From contig CP136069.1 of NCBI GenBank assembly GCA_032622095.1, positions 171,670,394 through 171,734,393 of the forward strand: DNA of 64,000 nucleotides. The letters run 5' to 3'. The stretch is from Siphonodentalium dalli (lineage: Eukaryota; Mollusca; Scaphopoda; Gadilida; Siphonodentaliidae). Positions 10,127 to 21,346 of this stretch are shown here, one piece after another. The stretch's first letter is position 1. The number at the start of each line of letters is the position of its first letter. The position numbers and the translations under genes are program-made. Under the pieces are notes generated by a model that saw only the letters and a program-made list of their open reading frames with translations, had not been told where the DNA came from and searched no databases.

Positions 10127-12850
10127 GTTGAAGACCTGGTATATCACATGATAAAACAAGAGCTTTATGCCTTTTTAACACATCAAAATATGTAAGTAAA
10201 ATGGCTTCACAACCGTCTATACGACAGTATTGTGCGCTCTGGATAACGACGAAAAATATAGTACCCAAATGTTCCTCTTTGCTTTTGTTCCTATTTTCAT
10301 TAGTGCTACGAAGTTGGACAAGAATTTAACTTTAATTTATAAACAAAGCAATCATTTTTGCAATGTCTGGAGTTGGAATCATGCGCAGCTTTTCGAAATT
10401 ATTAATCCGCGCGGTAATTTTGTTGTCGCGATGCCAAGTATCCCGGGAAGCGCGCGCCTATTCGTCACTAGTGAGATGTGAGGAATATGTAATGGCTATT
10501 TAATGATATAATAGGGATTTCATGTTATATAGGAAAATCTCACTACCCGTGCTAAAATGTGTAAAGTGTGAGAAATATATATACGAGTCAAATAAAACCA
10601 ACACGCCTGTCACCTATAGCCCCAGATATTTATGCCAGACCCGATGTTATTCACATACACACGGTACACACCCACCACACAACACCCCACCCACTTGCGC
10701 GTACACACGAATTTTTTAAACATGTATTTTTTGCACGGCTATAGAAATATGCATATGTTGTTTATTAACATATACATGTATATATAGAAACTGATCATTT
10801 ACATAAATATTACTTCTTCCGTGGTCAAATCTGGGAAGCGGATTGTGTTTTGATCGAATTGTTCAAAACCTACATAAAGCTTAACCAGACATACATGTAG
10901 CTCCCAATATGTACATCCAAATATATGACTTCGTACTTTTTGGGAGGGGGGATAAGATATGTCGATAACACACACCAAATATCGATTTTCAAGCTTCATG
11001 TACAGTAATTAGGGCATTACTGTACTCTGATAAAACTTGACACAAATTGTCCAGCTGTTTTCTATTATTTGTATTGCATGATATAAACGCTCTTTATTTT
11101 ACCTTATCAGGATTATATAAAAAAGGTGCGCGATTCGTTGTTCTCAAACTGCAAGGCAGAGTTCAGTCCCCTCGTTACGCTGGTCTGTATATATGCACTT
11201 GTATTATCATTTCGTATGGCTGTCGTCTGCTCATATCCCTCAAAATGAATAATAAACCATTCCATTGTGTTAATTTATTACTGACAGGGAGAATCCATTT
11301 AGTATAGCAAGGATTAAATAATATGCAGTACTATTATGATCAGTATATATGAGCCGATGAGTCACTTTGTTGCGGCCTACACGGCGATGCGCTTTGAGGC
11401 ACGTACATGTCCATTCAGGAATGAATCGAGCGTGCGTGAACATGTCCGAATAGTTATATTGGTATGTGGGTTGAGCCCCGGGATTATCGGAAGGACCCGT
11501 TAACCCCTCGATGCCCGAATAGTATATATAATAGGCCTATCACATTTAAACGCGAATGCTGTGAACGAAATCTGTTTAGATTGAAAATTCTGACTTATAG
11601 ATCGGATGTACACGATACATGTATATACCATAACAATTTATATATAAGCTTATTCTTCACGTATTCGCCCATCTAACAATCAAAATCTTCGCCTGAACAC
11701 ACTTTATGGGATGATCCAGAAAATGAGTATTTAATTTGACCAAAGTTATTTTAATTTGGCAAAAAAAATTAAATCAGAATTGGTAAAAAAAAAAAGGCCA
11801 AATGATTTTTTGACCCAGCGTGAAAACTGATCGTACTTAAATCCCGCATTATTTTGTTTTACTTCCAACACTCCTACTCAAATTATTTAAATTAAGTTAT
11901 TCAATGACGGTTTTTATCAACATTTTCCACAATCTGGGTAACTTTTTCACAATATTGGGAACCTGCATGATAACTTTATCACAACAAACCAATGAGGTGC
12001 ATGATTAATTGAGCGTTATATCGGTACTCTAAGTATATCGGGAGTTCCCATTCATTTGCATCACCTAATATGCGTACTTTCCATATAGTTTTGTGTAAAA
12101 CTATTATGTGTACACCAAAGCGGGGTCCAACTAAAATAGGTGAAATCCAAACTCATACGAGTGGGGTAGGCGGAAAAGGTTCCGGACACGTAGTCGGGGA
12201 TGGGAGCTCAACAATCAGTATTGTTCGCAAGCTGAACAATTTTTCCTCGTGCCTTTTAAAAAAATACATTATCAATTTTGACCCAGAAATGGCAATAAAC
12301 ATTATATACTGAATATATACTACATGTAGCAGTATACATGGTTATACATGTATATGAGTTGGTTATCACTTCAAACCCTATACCGAACCCCTATGATGGA
12401 TGCATTGATTCCATCACTATTCCAGATTGTGAGCCGAATAAAAGTTTGGCACTACCTGCTGCGAACCATAAAAACAATTTTTGCTAAAAAAAATAAAAAT
12501 AAAACTAAGTACATCATATCACATTATGCCAATTGAAATGAAAACTGGAAACTAAAACATATTGCCTGCCGCTGTCTGTCATATAGGTAACGGACTCATG
12601 TATTCAAGTTCTTCACCAAGCACAGAACGAGGCCGCACACGGGTATATAATCAAATTCATATCAAAGGATGTGTACATGGATATTAGTCAACAATAACAT
12701 TTCATTCTATTGTACTGAACTTATGTGTTTTGCGAATTTATGATTTCGTAACATGTGCAATCGCTGTAACCGCAGTACATTTCCAGATTTCCAATGTTTA
12801 GAATTACAGATTCGCAGTCAAGACGAGTATAGGAAAAGAAAGGTGGGTAT
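10127..12850. other. No gene; one TIR relic
   Basis: No supportable gene. The only mobile-element trace is a 24-bp TA-bounded relic of the 6.5-kb MITE at 11,001-11,024. Short open frames such as 10,230-10,481 and 11,047-11,307 lack recognisable domains. Confidence 0.45.
11001..11024. mobile_element. 24-bp MITE relic (both ends, no body)
   Basis: TA-CAGTAA is fused directly to TTAGGGCATTACTG-TA. This equals the outermost bases of one TIR joined to nearly the whole opposite TIR of the element at 6,487-6,704. Confidence 0.6.
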
Positions 12851-13065
12851 TTAACCCTTTCAGTGCCAAGTCCGATTTTTGTATCAACCCATATGTCCTT
12901 GATCTTTTTTCAAATTTATTGATTATAATAATGTGATACATTGATGGAAAGAGCTCTTAGAACTCTTTCCATCAATGTATCACATTATTATAATCAATAA
13001 ATTTGAAAAATGATCAAGGACATGTGGGTTGATACAAAAATCGGACTTGGCATTGAAAGGGTTAA
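12851..13065. mobile_element. Palindromic MITE with TTAA flanks (piggyBac-like)
   Basis: It is a 215-bp inverted repeat with arms of about 105 bp centred near 12,958. It is bounded on both sides by TTAA, and the TIRs start CCCTTTCA. TTAA target duplication with a CCC-start TIR is typical of piggyBac-type elements. Arm identity is very high, which implies a recent insertion. Confidence 0.75.
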
Positions 13066-13280
13066 AGTATCGAACAAGGTGATAAAATAAAACACATAAA
13101 ACATAGAAAATACCATGCATTTAAAAACAAAATTCGTCGAGCGTCTCTCCAACTGTGTAACGAAGCACTGCATTGTATCAAGAACAAAAACATAGGTGAT
13201 ACATTGAAAGGTTATGTTAACGAGTAGATATTTGTCACAAATCTACGGCGGCCTGGAACCGCCACCTCCTCTTCAGTTAG
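13066..13280. other. No recognisable feature
   Basis: Unique AT-rich spacer between the TTAA MITE and the 22-bp minisatellite. Confidence 0.4.
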
Positions 13281-13494
13281 TATCCCGATATATCAGGCTA
13301 CGTATCCTGAAATATCAGTTTATTATCGTGATATATCAGGTTACGTTTCCTGATATATCAGGTTATTATCGTGATATATCAGGTTACGTATCCTGATATA
13401 TCAGGTTACGTATCCTGATATATCATGTTATTATCCTGATATCTCAGGTTACGTAAAATGATATATCAGGTTACGTATTCTGATATATCAGGTT
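13281..13494. repeat. 22-bp minisatellite around CCTGATATATCAGG
   Basis: About ten units. Most contain the 14-bp perfect palindrome CCTGATATATCAGG or a one-base variant, separated by alternating 'ttacgtat' and 'ttattatc' spacers. One more copy of the palindrome lies at the far TIR of the next element (about 14,568-14,581). Confidence 0.85.
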
Positions 13495-14586
13495 ATGTCT
13501 CGACCAATCCAGAGTGTCGTCTCATTGGCGGAGGCTTGTGCTTGGTTGGATTCTTGGTCAATATTGTTAGGCCAATGTATTCTCTTATATATGCGAGGCT
13601 CTAAGTGGGAGACTCGCATATATAAAAGAGTTCATTGGCACAGGGTTTTTGCAAAATTTCAAGAAGCCCCAGTCATGGAAGTGTTAGCAAGAACCGAACA
13701 TTCCACTGAGCGATGACCAGTCCATTATTAACCCTTTATATACTAAATACTCATTGACGAGTAGTTCCCTTCGGAAATGATTAGATCATAAGTTCAAATG
13801 AAAGTGTCAATGACATTGTAGCTCAACTTTGGGAGGTGTTAATTTCATGCTGAGCAGTCAATATAATGCTAAATGACTCCTATAGAAGAAGGAAAGTCAA
13901 ACAGTTACAGTAATGTACGCATTGGGCTTGTATTCTGTAGATGAAATTATTTTCATTTCAAACATTTCACCAATAAATGAGGGATGCATGGTGTGTGAAT
14001 GAAATCCTGCTGGCGGCCATGTTTTCTTTTCATCAATTTCTGAATAATTGGATACCTCCCATCCAAGATGGCCGCTAGCGGCCATGTTTTTCAATGACAT
14101 TTTTGTTAGCTCCCATCTCCCAGAAGATCCATATGAAGTTTAGTAAGGACTATATGAAGGATATGGTCTGTATTGTGTGCCAAAGGATTTAGTCATACAA
14201 AGTTTAAAATCCAAAATGGCTGAAATGCTTTCAATGAAATTCGGAAACATTTTATATTCCCAGAGGTGACCCAATAACACGCCTGTATAAAGTTTTAAAA
14301 TATTTTTTCCGATAAATTTGGGCTGCTGGGTGTGCCAATGGATCCAAATTTGAAATCAAAGATGGCTGATGGCGGCCATGTTTTCTAACGAATTTCGGTG
14401 GAAATAGATGGCTCCCATATAGAGGTCACCCTGAAGATCCATGTGAAGTTTGGTGAGGGTGTGTGGTTAATCGCCTACATGCCACATCACTGATCGTCAC
14501 CAAACTTCATATGGAACCAACCACCAGCCTCCACAAATGAGACGACATTCTGGATTGGTCGAGACAACCTGATATATCAGGATATA
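13476..14586. mobile_element. 1.1-kb element with ~61-bp terminal inverted repeats
   Basis: The left TIR (13,476-13,536, including 'ctcgaccaatccaga') is matched by an inverted right TIR (14,526-14,586, including 'tctggattggtcgag') with few mismatches. The ends carry the same palindromic unit as the neighbouring minisatellite. Inside are a diverged copy of the 'ccaatgcattctc' foldback hairpin (13,568-13,645) and a tandem 'ggcggccatgtttt' repeat. I see no transposase. Confidence 0.7.
13940..14475 (+). repeat. Dispersed repeat with 'ggcggccatgtttt' motif, two tandem copies
   Basis: Two diverged units occur around 14,000-14,150 and 14,330-14,475. Both have 'gcggccatgttttc' followed by 'gctcccat' and 'agatccat.tgaagttt'. 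A further copy in the opposite orientation lies at about 59,940-60,280. Related pieces are at 15,000-15,180 and 18,750-18,865. It is not coding. Confidence 0.65.
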
Positions 14587-15540
14587 GTGGAATAAAGTCC
14601 GTTCGGCCAACCAATCACTGTCCGTCAAAAGATCATATTCATCTTTCCGTTTAAACATATAGGTTACTTGAAGAACGAATTAGATGTGACCTATAGTGCA
14701 GAAAGGGTGTGTACCATTGCAATGGCCTCATTCACAAAATAATCATAAATCACACAGCGCCTCAATAAAAAATATCAAGATATTTACTCATATTCACCAG
14801 GTGTCTTTGATCGCCAGTATAATAAAGATAGTATCACATGCCGTATTATTTTCCGCTCGATTTGTTATTCCAATAAACAACCCTTACAAATTAGCTAAAA
14901 ATCAGACACCAAATCCAATTTTTCAAAATATGTCCGCCATTGAACGCCCCATTTTGGAGACTTTGTGCTCGATGTGATATAAGGATAGTGCTTCACCTCA
15001 GTGTTCCCAACTCGCAACAGTAAGCATGTATGGGGTTGTCGTGACAATGATGCTCACTGATGTAAAAATAAGCGATGTTCCAGCTGGATGTTCGACGATT
15101 TTTTCAATTTCTGGTGTCCATTTTGGCAGCCATCTTGGATTTGTGAGAATATTCCTCAACGCAGGTATAAGAGGAATCATAACCCAGCTATCTTCTTTAT
15201 ATATGCATGGGTGGAGTTATAATAACAATAACACCCACGGATTCGAAACAGACATTGCGTTATTAACGTTGATTCTTCTTTGCGCCGGATTATACCGGCA
15301 TTTGGAAAAACGTGATATCACACAAACGTATCCGGCCAGGAATGAATGTATACCATGGTATCATTATGTGCATAAATGTCTCTTCTATAAGATAAATGTA
15401 TAAAAGCACACCAAGATGACCATATTTTCCCACAGAGACGACATTGTGGTGAAATGGTCAGAAAATAATTAATTTTTACATTTTGGTCGCCATATTGCAT
15501 TTTGGTGTCGGATTGTTGGTAAGGATTATAACATTTTGTT
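14587..15540. other. No gene; partial dispersed repeat
   Basis: The segment at about 15,030-15,180 is related to 18,755-18,865 (shared 'agcgatgttc' and 'gccatcttggatt' words). No gene is supported. The 125-codon frame at 15,026-15,403 lies across this repeat. Confidence 0.5.
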
Positions 15541-15543
15541 TTA

Positions 15544-15715
15544 CCCTGTGCCAATGCATTCTCTTATATATGCGAGTCGACCATATGTCGCCTCGCATAT
15601 ATAAGAGAATGCATTGGCCTAACTATTTTTTACAATTTTAATAATTTTGTCTTGTATTCTTTAACAATTATATTATTTTACCAATACAGAGCCCCAGACA
15701 AACATGAGCAGACGA
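15544..15715 (+). mobile_element. Foldback hairpin element plus AT-rich tail
   Basis: The stem 15,550-15,576 ('gccaatgcattctc' to 'tatgcgag') pairs perfectly with 15,592-15,618 around a short loop. The next ~95 bp, to 'gagcagacgaca', are nearly identical to those at 19,087-19,185, so hairpin and tail move as one repeat. Other hairpins of the family are at 13,568, 18,093, 18,241 and 19,018. Confidence 0.75.
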
Positions 15716-16498
15716 CACTCTTCTATATGCTTCTATATATGTGTGGGGCTCCCTGCAAGGTAATGGATGTTTTTTATTTTATGTCCTTAAAATAGTATAA
15801 CAAATCGAGTGGAAAACAAGACCGCATGTGATACTCCATTTACTATAATGGCGAGCAAAGAGAATATATTTCTATACATTCCGGTTCATCGAAGTGAGAG
15901 CGAAAACCAGGTGGAATAAAAGTATGGACTAAGTTATAGAGTCGGAACACAAATAGCTGCATGGTTAGATCCTGATCTGGGCCATGAAATCGGGAGAAAG
16001 AGTCGGAGTAATTTCTTAAATACAGTAATGCATTTGATCAACTGTTTGTTGATACTATGGCTTGTAATGAAGTTTATCATACATTTATTTCATCCTGGCT
16101 ACATGCAGTTGGAAGTTCGTTGTTGTCTGAAATAAGATCATTTTCAAATATCACGCCTTTTCACTTCCATTCCTGTATATCAATTTAATGCTGGTTTACT
16201 TTAATATTATCGTTATTCCATATAGTATTTGAGTATTCACTTGGTAGCTTCTTGTGTAAATTTGTCCAAATAAATACTGTAAATCTTGATGTTTCGCCAT
16301 TACATTTTCTCGTTGAATGACTGAAGCTTTCATCGGGAACTGACACTCTTTTCTCGGAAAAGTGACGTTTTACTGTCCAACGGCTGGGCCCCAGTTGTTT
16401 TGTCAACATTGAACTCTCTGTGCTCGCGGGGTTCTAGTTAAATTCGTCTCGAACGCATAAATTATCGATATTTCTCCCACCCATGTGGACTCAAAGAA
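15716..16498. other. Upstream flank of the SRCR gene
   Basis: No repeat family or other gene is recognised. Distal promoter or enhancer elements may lie here, but I cannot identify any. The minus-strand frame at 16,185-16,409 is unsupported. Confidence 0.4.
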
Positions 16499-16557
16499 GA
16501 TATAAGCTGCGTTGCGTAATGTGAGCCCAGATATTTGTACCTGTTCGGTCTGCAGGT
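16499..16557 (+). promoter_or_regulatory. Candidate TATA element and 5' leader of SRCR gene
   Basis: 'gatataag' (16,499-16,506) lies 57 bp before the ATG and could act as a TATA box, giving a leader of roughly 25-30 nt. The leader has ATG immediately followed by TGA (16,519-16,524), a start-stop element. Alternatively 'ttcggtctgcag' at 16,544-16,555 is an intron acceptor and the true promoter lies further upstream. Confidence 0.3.
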
Positions 16558-16615
16558 ATGGCGGCATTAGTGATTCTCATAGCGTTGAATCTGTGCCTTC
16601 TTCATTCTGCGAGAG
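16558..16615 (+). CDS. SRCR-domain protein, exon 1: signal peptide
   Basis: The exon encodes MAALVILIALNLCLLHSAR plus the first base of a Gly codon. It has a short N-terminus, a hydrophobic core (LVILIALNLCLL) and a small-residue cleavage region (HSA-R/G), so it directs entry to the secretory pathway. It stops at AG|GTAAGT, a near-consensus donor, in phase 1. That is the usual phase between a signal-peptide exon and an extracellular domain exon, and it matches the phase-1 acceptor of the SRCR exon at 60,554 (G + GC = Gly). The join to that exon is inferred: no transcript is available and further exons could lie between. The Met has no competing in-frame upstream start in the short leader. Confidence 0.6.
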
Positions 16616-16899
16616 GTAAGTGAAGTTATTTTGGAGCCGTATAACATGATTGGCCAGATGTGAGATAAACCAACGATGTGAAGTTAATGTGAAATGTTGA
16701 TACATTTGAGTTTGTCTTCTACGGGAGAGTGTTTCGACACAACCATGTCTTGTGAAGTAAACAGACGAAAACGAATATTAAAGATGTATACAACATTCCA
16801 GCAGGGTTCCAGCCCAATTCCAACCTGTTTTGTTTTTTATTTAGATTCTAATATATAAAATAATGTTTCGACCAAGAAGTGCCAATGAAACACACCATC

Positions 16900-17366
16900 T
16901 TAAATGCCAATTTAATTATCGAGTCACATAGTGCCTGATATATACGGTGTCAATAACAATCGATGCCATAAAATATGATTAAAATACTATAATTCATTAC
17001 CGGTAAACTGTTGGAAAGTCTGTGTATCAGAAGGTGCCCATAGAGTAATAGGAAATACCTGAAATCATAGAAACATTTCCCCCCTTTCGGCTCCCAGAAT
17101 GCAACAGAATTCAAACTATTGTTATTTTCAATGAAATGGGAATAACTCTATATCTTTAAGATATATAGTTCTTCCCCTTCCATTGAAAATGGTAGACTTT
17201 GAGCACATAACATACATCGGTATCTCAACAAAGACATGTTCACATTTTATTACACCGAATAAGTTGACACTACAATGTTTTAGAGCTTCCTCTTTCAAAT
17301 GGTATATAATATGGAATATATCTGTATAATGTGATCTGGGGTTTTGAAAATTAAGTGGGCCTTTAA
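16900..17366 (+). mobile_element. MITE of the TTAAAGG family
   Basis: The left end is TTAAATGCCAATTTAATT and the right end reads as the inverse, '..aattaagtgggcctttaa', with TTAA on both sides. The inside shares 'aacgtctgtgtctcagaagg'-type sequence with the copies at 3,489 and 24,215. TTAA flanks suggest piggyBac-type mobility. It has no coding capacity. Confidence 0.65.
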
Positions 17367-17939
17367 TTGGTATGGAATTCTCTATGGATTTAATTTATCA
17401 AGCAATAATTATCGCATTTACTTTTCAGTAACTATTTGGTACTGTTTTGTACTAATGAGTCTTATTTATATGCCATGGACACGGTTGGTGTTTAACATTA
17501 TTTTCATATTGACACACACCCTCTACATTCAAACAATTAGCGCCCGTAGGAATTAGTGCATTTCGCCATAGGGTTTGTGTTGTCAGCACATTCTACAGCC
17601 CAATCTATAATTTGGGAGAGAGATATAATACAATGCTATATCCAAGTTCTTATCCATAGATTCATTGGTCAACAAATTAGAAATGAAGCGGAACTTATAA
17701 AATTCAACTTTGAATTTGACTTCGTGATTTTATAACTGCTTTTGTCACGTTCCAGGAAAAAAAATGATAAATACACGGAATATGCATACGTGACCTATGT
17801 ATGATTCCGACAGACTTACTGAGGTGGTGAGAAAGGGGTCGCTTTCAGCAATTAACAATAATTTAAAGAGCGTTCAATGTTGTTGCCACGTGCATGATTG
17901 AGAACGCTCGTTGTTATATTTGTGGCCTATATACACATG
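17367..17939. other. Intron sequence, no recognisable feature
   Basis: AT-rich. A short inverted pair 'agagcgttca' / 'agaacgctcg' at about 17,867-17,910 is the only structure I see. Confidence 0.4.
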
Positions 17940-18337
17940 TTAACCCTTTACCCAACAAACCGGCCAAAAACGCCCAAATAAAGCTTCAACAGCCTAATAT
18001 ATCTTCGGTCTGTCTCAATAGAACCATACACATATGGGTATCATTGGAACCGTCTCATTGACCACATTGTGATGGTTACAGTTATGCCCTGTGCCAATGC
18101 ATTCTCTTATATATGCGAGTCGACCATAGGTCGCCTCGCATATATAAGAGAATGCATTGGCCTAACAAAAACTTTTTTTTAACACTTTTTACCATTTTTT
18201 CTTACATTCTTTAACAATTTTATAATTTTTAATGTGTTAAGCCAATGCATTCTCTTATATATGCGAGGCGACCTATGGTCGACTCGCATATATAAGAGAA
18301 TGCATTGGCACAGGGCCCTTCTGTTGGGTAAAGGGTA
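17940..18337. mobile_element. TTAA-type TIR element carrying a nested foldback element
   Basis: The outer TIRs are exact 15-bp reverse complements: 'accctttacccaaca' (17,943-17,957) and 'tgttgggtaaagggt' (18,322-18,336). TTAA lies at the left edge and a mutated TACA at the right. Inside sits the complete foldback element 18,087-18,315, listed separately. Confidence 0.65.
18087..18315. mobile_element. Complete double-palindrome foldback element
   Basis: The ends CCCTGTGCC and GGCACAGGG are inverted. Each terminal repeat is itself a hairpin of ~27-bp stems (18,093-18,161 and 18,241-18,309), separated by ~80 bp of AT-rich DNA. The element can therefore fold as two separate hairpins or as one long foldback. 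It is the only full copy in the window; the others at 13,568, 15,544 and 19,012 have a single hairpin. Confidence 0.7.
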
Positions 18338-18953
18338 CAGCTTAAATTTTGGGTGATGGAAGCATGGATATTGACGTTTTTATATATGTGGTGTTTTTGC
18401 CACCCACACATTCATGAAATTTCCAACTGTTAATTATTGTTCACAATTGAACAAACACCCCATGTAGCCATATTGAAGACGCTATTTATTATCTATACCG
18501 CTGTATCGTAGATATTGACACTCTTTATAAAAGGCGATTATGGACTTGTTTTACTTGGCTCGAAAACAAAATCAGAACCAAATATAACTTTCACATCTGT
18601 TCAACCATGCATAAGTCGACATATGGCCACCAATTTAAACCTATTACCAGCAACGGGATCCAATATTGGTACGATCTAATTTAATCCCTGACGTAGCACA
18701 CGTATAATGGTGGCTTTATTGTGTCAAATGAGACATGGCATCTTTAAACTAATTGTGACAATAACGCTCACTCATGTGAAAATCAGCGATTGTTCTCCAT
18801 TTCTGGTGGCCCTTTTAGCGGCCATCTTGGATTATGGGTAATATCATCAAAAGTGTATTTTTAACAGAAAACAATAAACATGACATACAATAGACATACT
18901 ACGTGATTTGACACCAGGCCACTTCTTGAAGGCTTTGTCAAACACAAAAAAAA
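18338..18953. other. Intron sequence with a partial dispersed repeat
   Basis: The segment 18,755-18,865 is a diverged copy of 15,030-15,180 ('gccatcttggat' family). Nothing else is recognised. Confidence 0.45.
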
Positions 18954-19210
18954 GACAACCAATGTGTTGTTCAGACTTGCTTACTTGGTAAGGATTATAA
19001 CTTTTTTTTTACCCTGTGCCAATGCATTCTCTTATATATGCGAGTCGACCATAGGTCGCCTCGCATATATAAGAGAATGCATTGGCCTAACATTTTTTTA
19101 CAATTTTAATAATTTGTTCTTGTATTCTTTAACAATTTTATAATTTTACCCATACAGAGCCCCAGACAAACATGAGCAGACGACAACCAATGTGTTGTTC
19201 AGACTTGCTT
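18954..19210 (+). mobile_element. Foldback hairpin element flanked by 29-bp direct repeats
   Basis: The hairpin stems are 19,018-19,044 and 19,060-19,086, followed by the same AT-rich tail as 15,619-15,715. The segment is bracketed by identical 29-bp repeats (18,954-18,982 and 19,182-19,210, including 'ccaatgtgttgttcagactt') that are absent from the sister copy at 15.5 kb. A 29-bp duplication is longer than usual for a target-site duplication. Confidence 0.65.
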
Positions 19211-20064
19211 TAATTTCTTTGTGTTGACGTTATAAAACTTTCGAACTATCTCTACGCGATTTGATGTTTTGGAGAACGACTGAAGTATGTGTACACTCTA
19301 TGTCCTGTATTGAGAACACGTTGGTATTTGTACAAATAAGGAAGTTGATCTGCTGCATGGCAACTGGCTAGCGATACATAAACAGTGCCGTCAGTGCGCG
19401 ATACAATGCGCGATAACCCTTGCGGGAACTCGTCGTTCACACGTGTAAATACACGAGACACGAGACAGGTCGATATGCAGGTGCAGACAGGAAAAGGAGT
19501 GTATATAAATGTTGTCAGCTAAAAGAGGTTGAAAACGAATATAACTTCTTGCCGGTCTGTCTCGCATATATTGGTATACGACGTCAATATCTGAAAACAT
19601 CCATACTATATTGTCACTGGCCAACCGTACCGAAATCTGATGTAATAATAACAAATTAATCTAGATTTTTATTGAATCGGTTAGCAAAATAATTATATCA
19701 CAACTGCATTATAGCAGAGATAAATTATTGTCCTCAATGACTTATAGGATGTTTCAATTTAGAATTTAGATTATATACATAGTGTGCATGATGTGACTCG
19801 TGGACGCCGGAAGAATCCTGAGTTACTCATGGGTCTGTTCGCGCTGGTACACGAGCATATGTAACTCCCTCCATCCGCTGGGGACCTTAACTCGATTTAA
19901 TTGGTCTTTGAAAGTTACAATGTTGTATATGCGATAAATGTACTAAAACCCATGTGTGTGCAATAAAACTACTTGACTTGTCTCTTCTGTTTCCTAATGG
20001 ACAAAACGGTGGCTTTTTGAAATCCTAAACACGTATGTCGAGAAGTATCCAAGTCTGCAGCAAG
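19211..20064. other. Intron sequence, no recognisable feature
   Basis: Open frames at 19,391-19,659 on both strands overlap each other and have no domain similarity that I recognise. Confidence 0.4.
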
Positions 20065-20121
20065 ATGGATAACTCTAAAATCAAGTGGTTCTTATTACCA
20101 TTTGATTTTAGAGTTGTCCAC
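20065..20121. repeat. Short palindrome, part of a dispersed repeat
   Basis: 'ataactctaaaatcaagtgg' pairs with 'ccatttgattttagagttgt' across a 9-bp loop. The left arm and the following 'atcgatatctaatcac..gag' block (about 20,195-20,295) recur at about 61,825-62,010. Confidence 0.6.
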
Positions 20122-20413
20122 CTTCAGCCGCATCTTCGTCCGTTTGACCACGTTCTTCTGGTACACAAACAATAGAAATTGCAAACTTAAAAAATCGATA
20201 TCTAATCACCCTGAGCTTTGATGGGTTGGTTCATCGACTCGAAGCCAAAGAAATAGTAATTTAGGAACGTCTGATAGGATTGAGTACCTTTAAGATATAT
20301 ATTTACTTTAAAACCATGGTTTTATTTATGATATGATATAATAGACGAACAGTGGCTTTTTTTTTTTTTTGGAACATTACAACATGTTTTCTATTAGAAA
20401 TCTTCAAACGCTG

Positions 20414-20783
20414 TTAAAGGCCTACTTAATTTTCGAACCCCCAGATCACATTATATAAAATATATGCCATATTATATACCAATTGAAAGAGGAAGGTCAA
20501 AAGCATTGTATTATCAACTTACCTGGCACAATAGACTGTGAACATGCTGTTTTTGTTGATGTACCGATGTGTGTTTTGTGTTTAAGTGTCATCTGGACTG
20601 TACTGTAAAGTCTATTATGTTCAATGGAAAGGGAGTAACTCTGTATCTTAGCTTGGAAATGTTTCTATGATTTCAGCTATTTATAGTATTTTAATAATAG
20701 TTTATGTCACAGGTTGTTATTAATACTGTATATCAAGGCAATATAAAAAAAATCAGTGACTCGAAAATGAAACGGACCTTTAA
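20414..20783 (-). mobile_element. Full MITE of the TTAAAGG family
   Basis: It is 370 bp with TTAA at both ends. The left end is TTAAAGGCCTACTTAATTTT and the right end is the inverse, 'gaaacggacctttaa'. Orientation is opposite to the copy at 24,215. Other copies are at 3,489 (truncated), 16,900 and 24,215. Confidence 0.7.
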
Positions 20784-21346
20784 GTGAAATATTTGCAGCA
20801 CCATGTGTTGGGTACTTTTGTAATAACAGTTTAATTGCGAACTGAATAGGAGTAGTAACACATTTATTGTGCCATGAATATACTGGATTCAATTACAAAT
20901 TAGATATATTTATACATGTGATGTGGCAACAGGGGTTTGGAGTACAAGTTATGCAACTTATTGATGATCCTCTCCCCGTATTCAGAAGCACTCGTGAGGA
21001 TATAGTAAAGAGATGGTAGTGCTGATCAGAAAAGGATATACCAAGTTTAGGTGGTTAAAGTAGGGGAAGATGTATACATGGGTTCGGACCTCAAAATCTT
21101 TAGAAAAGGATAAGATCCAGGTTGTTTCATTTTTCTCTGGGGAAATGGTGGTTATTCAAATGCAATCTGTGAAATATGTTTCATGCTTTACACTAGACAT
21201 CAGTTGTTATTCAGGTAAATTTCCTCACAATAGGTCCGGAGCCATGGATACACCCTTAAGTACATGATGGCGGTGTTGTTGATGCAATGACATCAGTAAA
21301 AGGTGTCGTAGACATAGAATTCATATTATTGCGCTCGTGTTAGGCC
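20784..21346. other. Intron sequence, no recognisable feature
   Basis: No repeat or exon recognised. Confidence 0.4.

Noticed and set aside
15026-15403. 125-codon + strand frame
   Set aside because: Lies across a dispersed repeat also found at 18.75 kb without an open frame.
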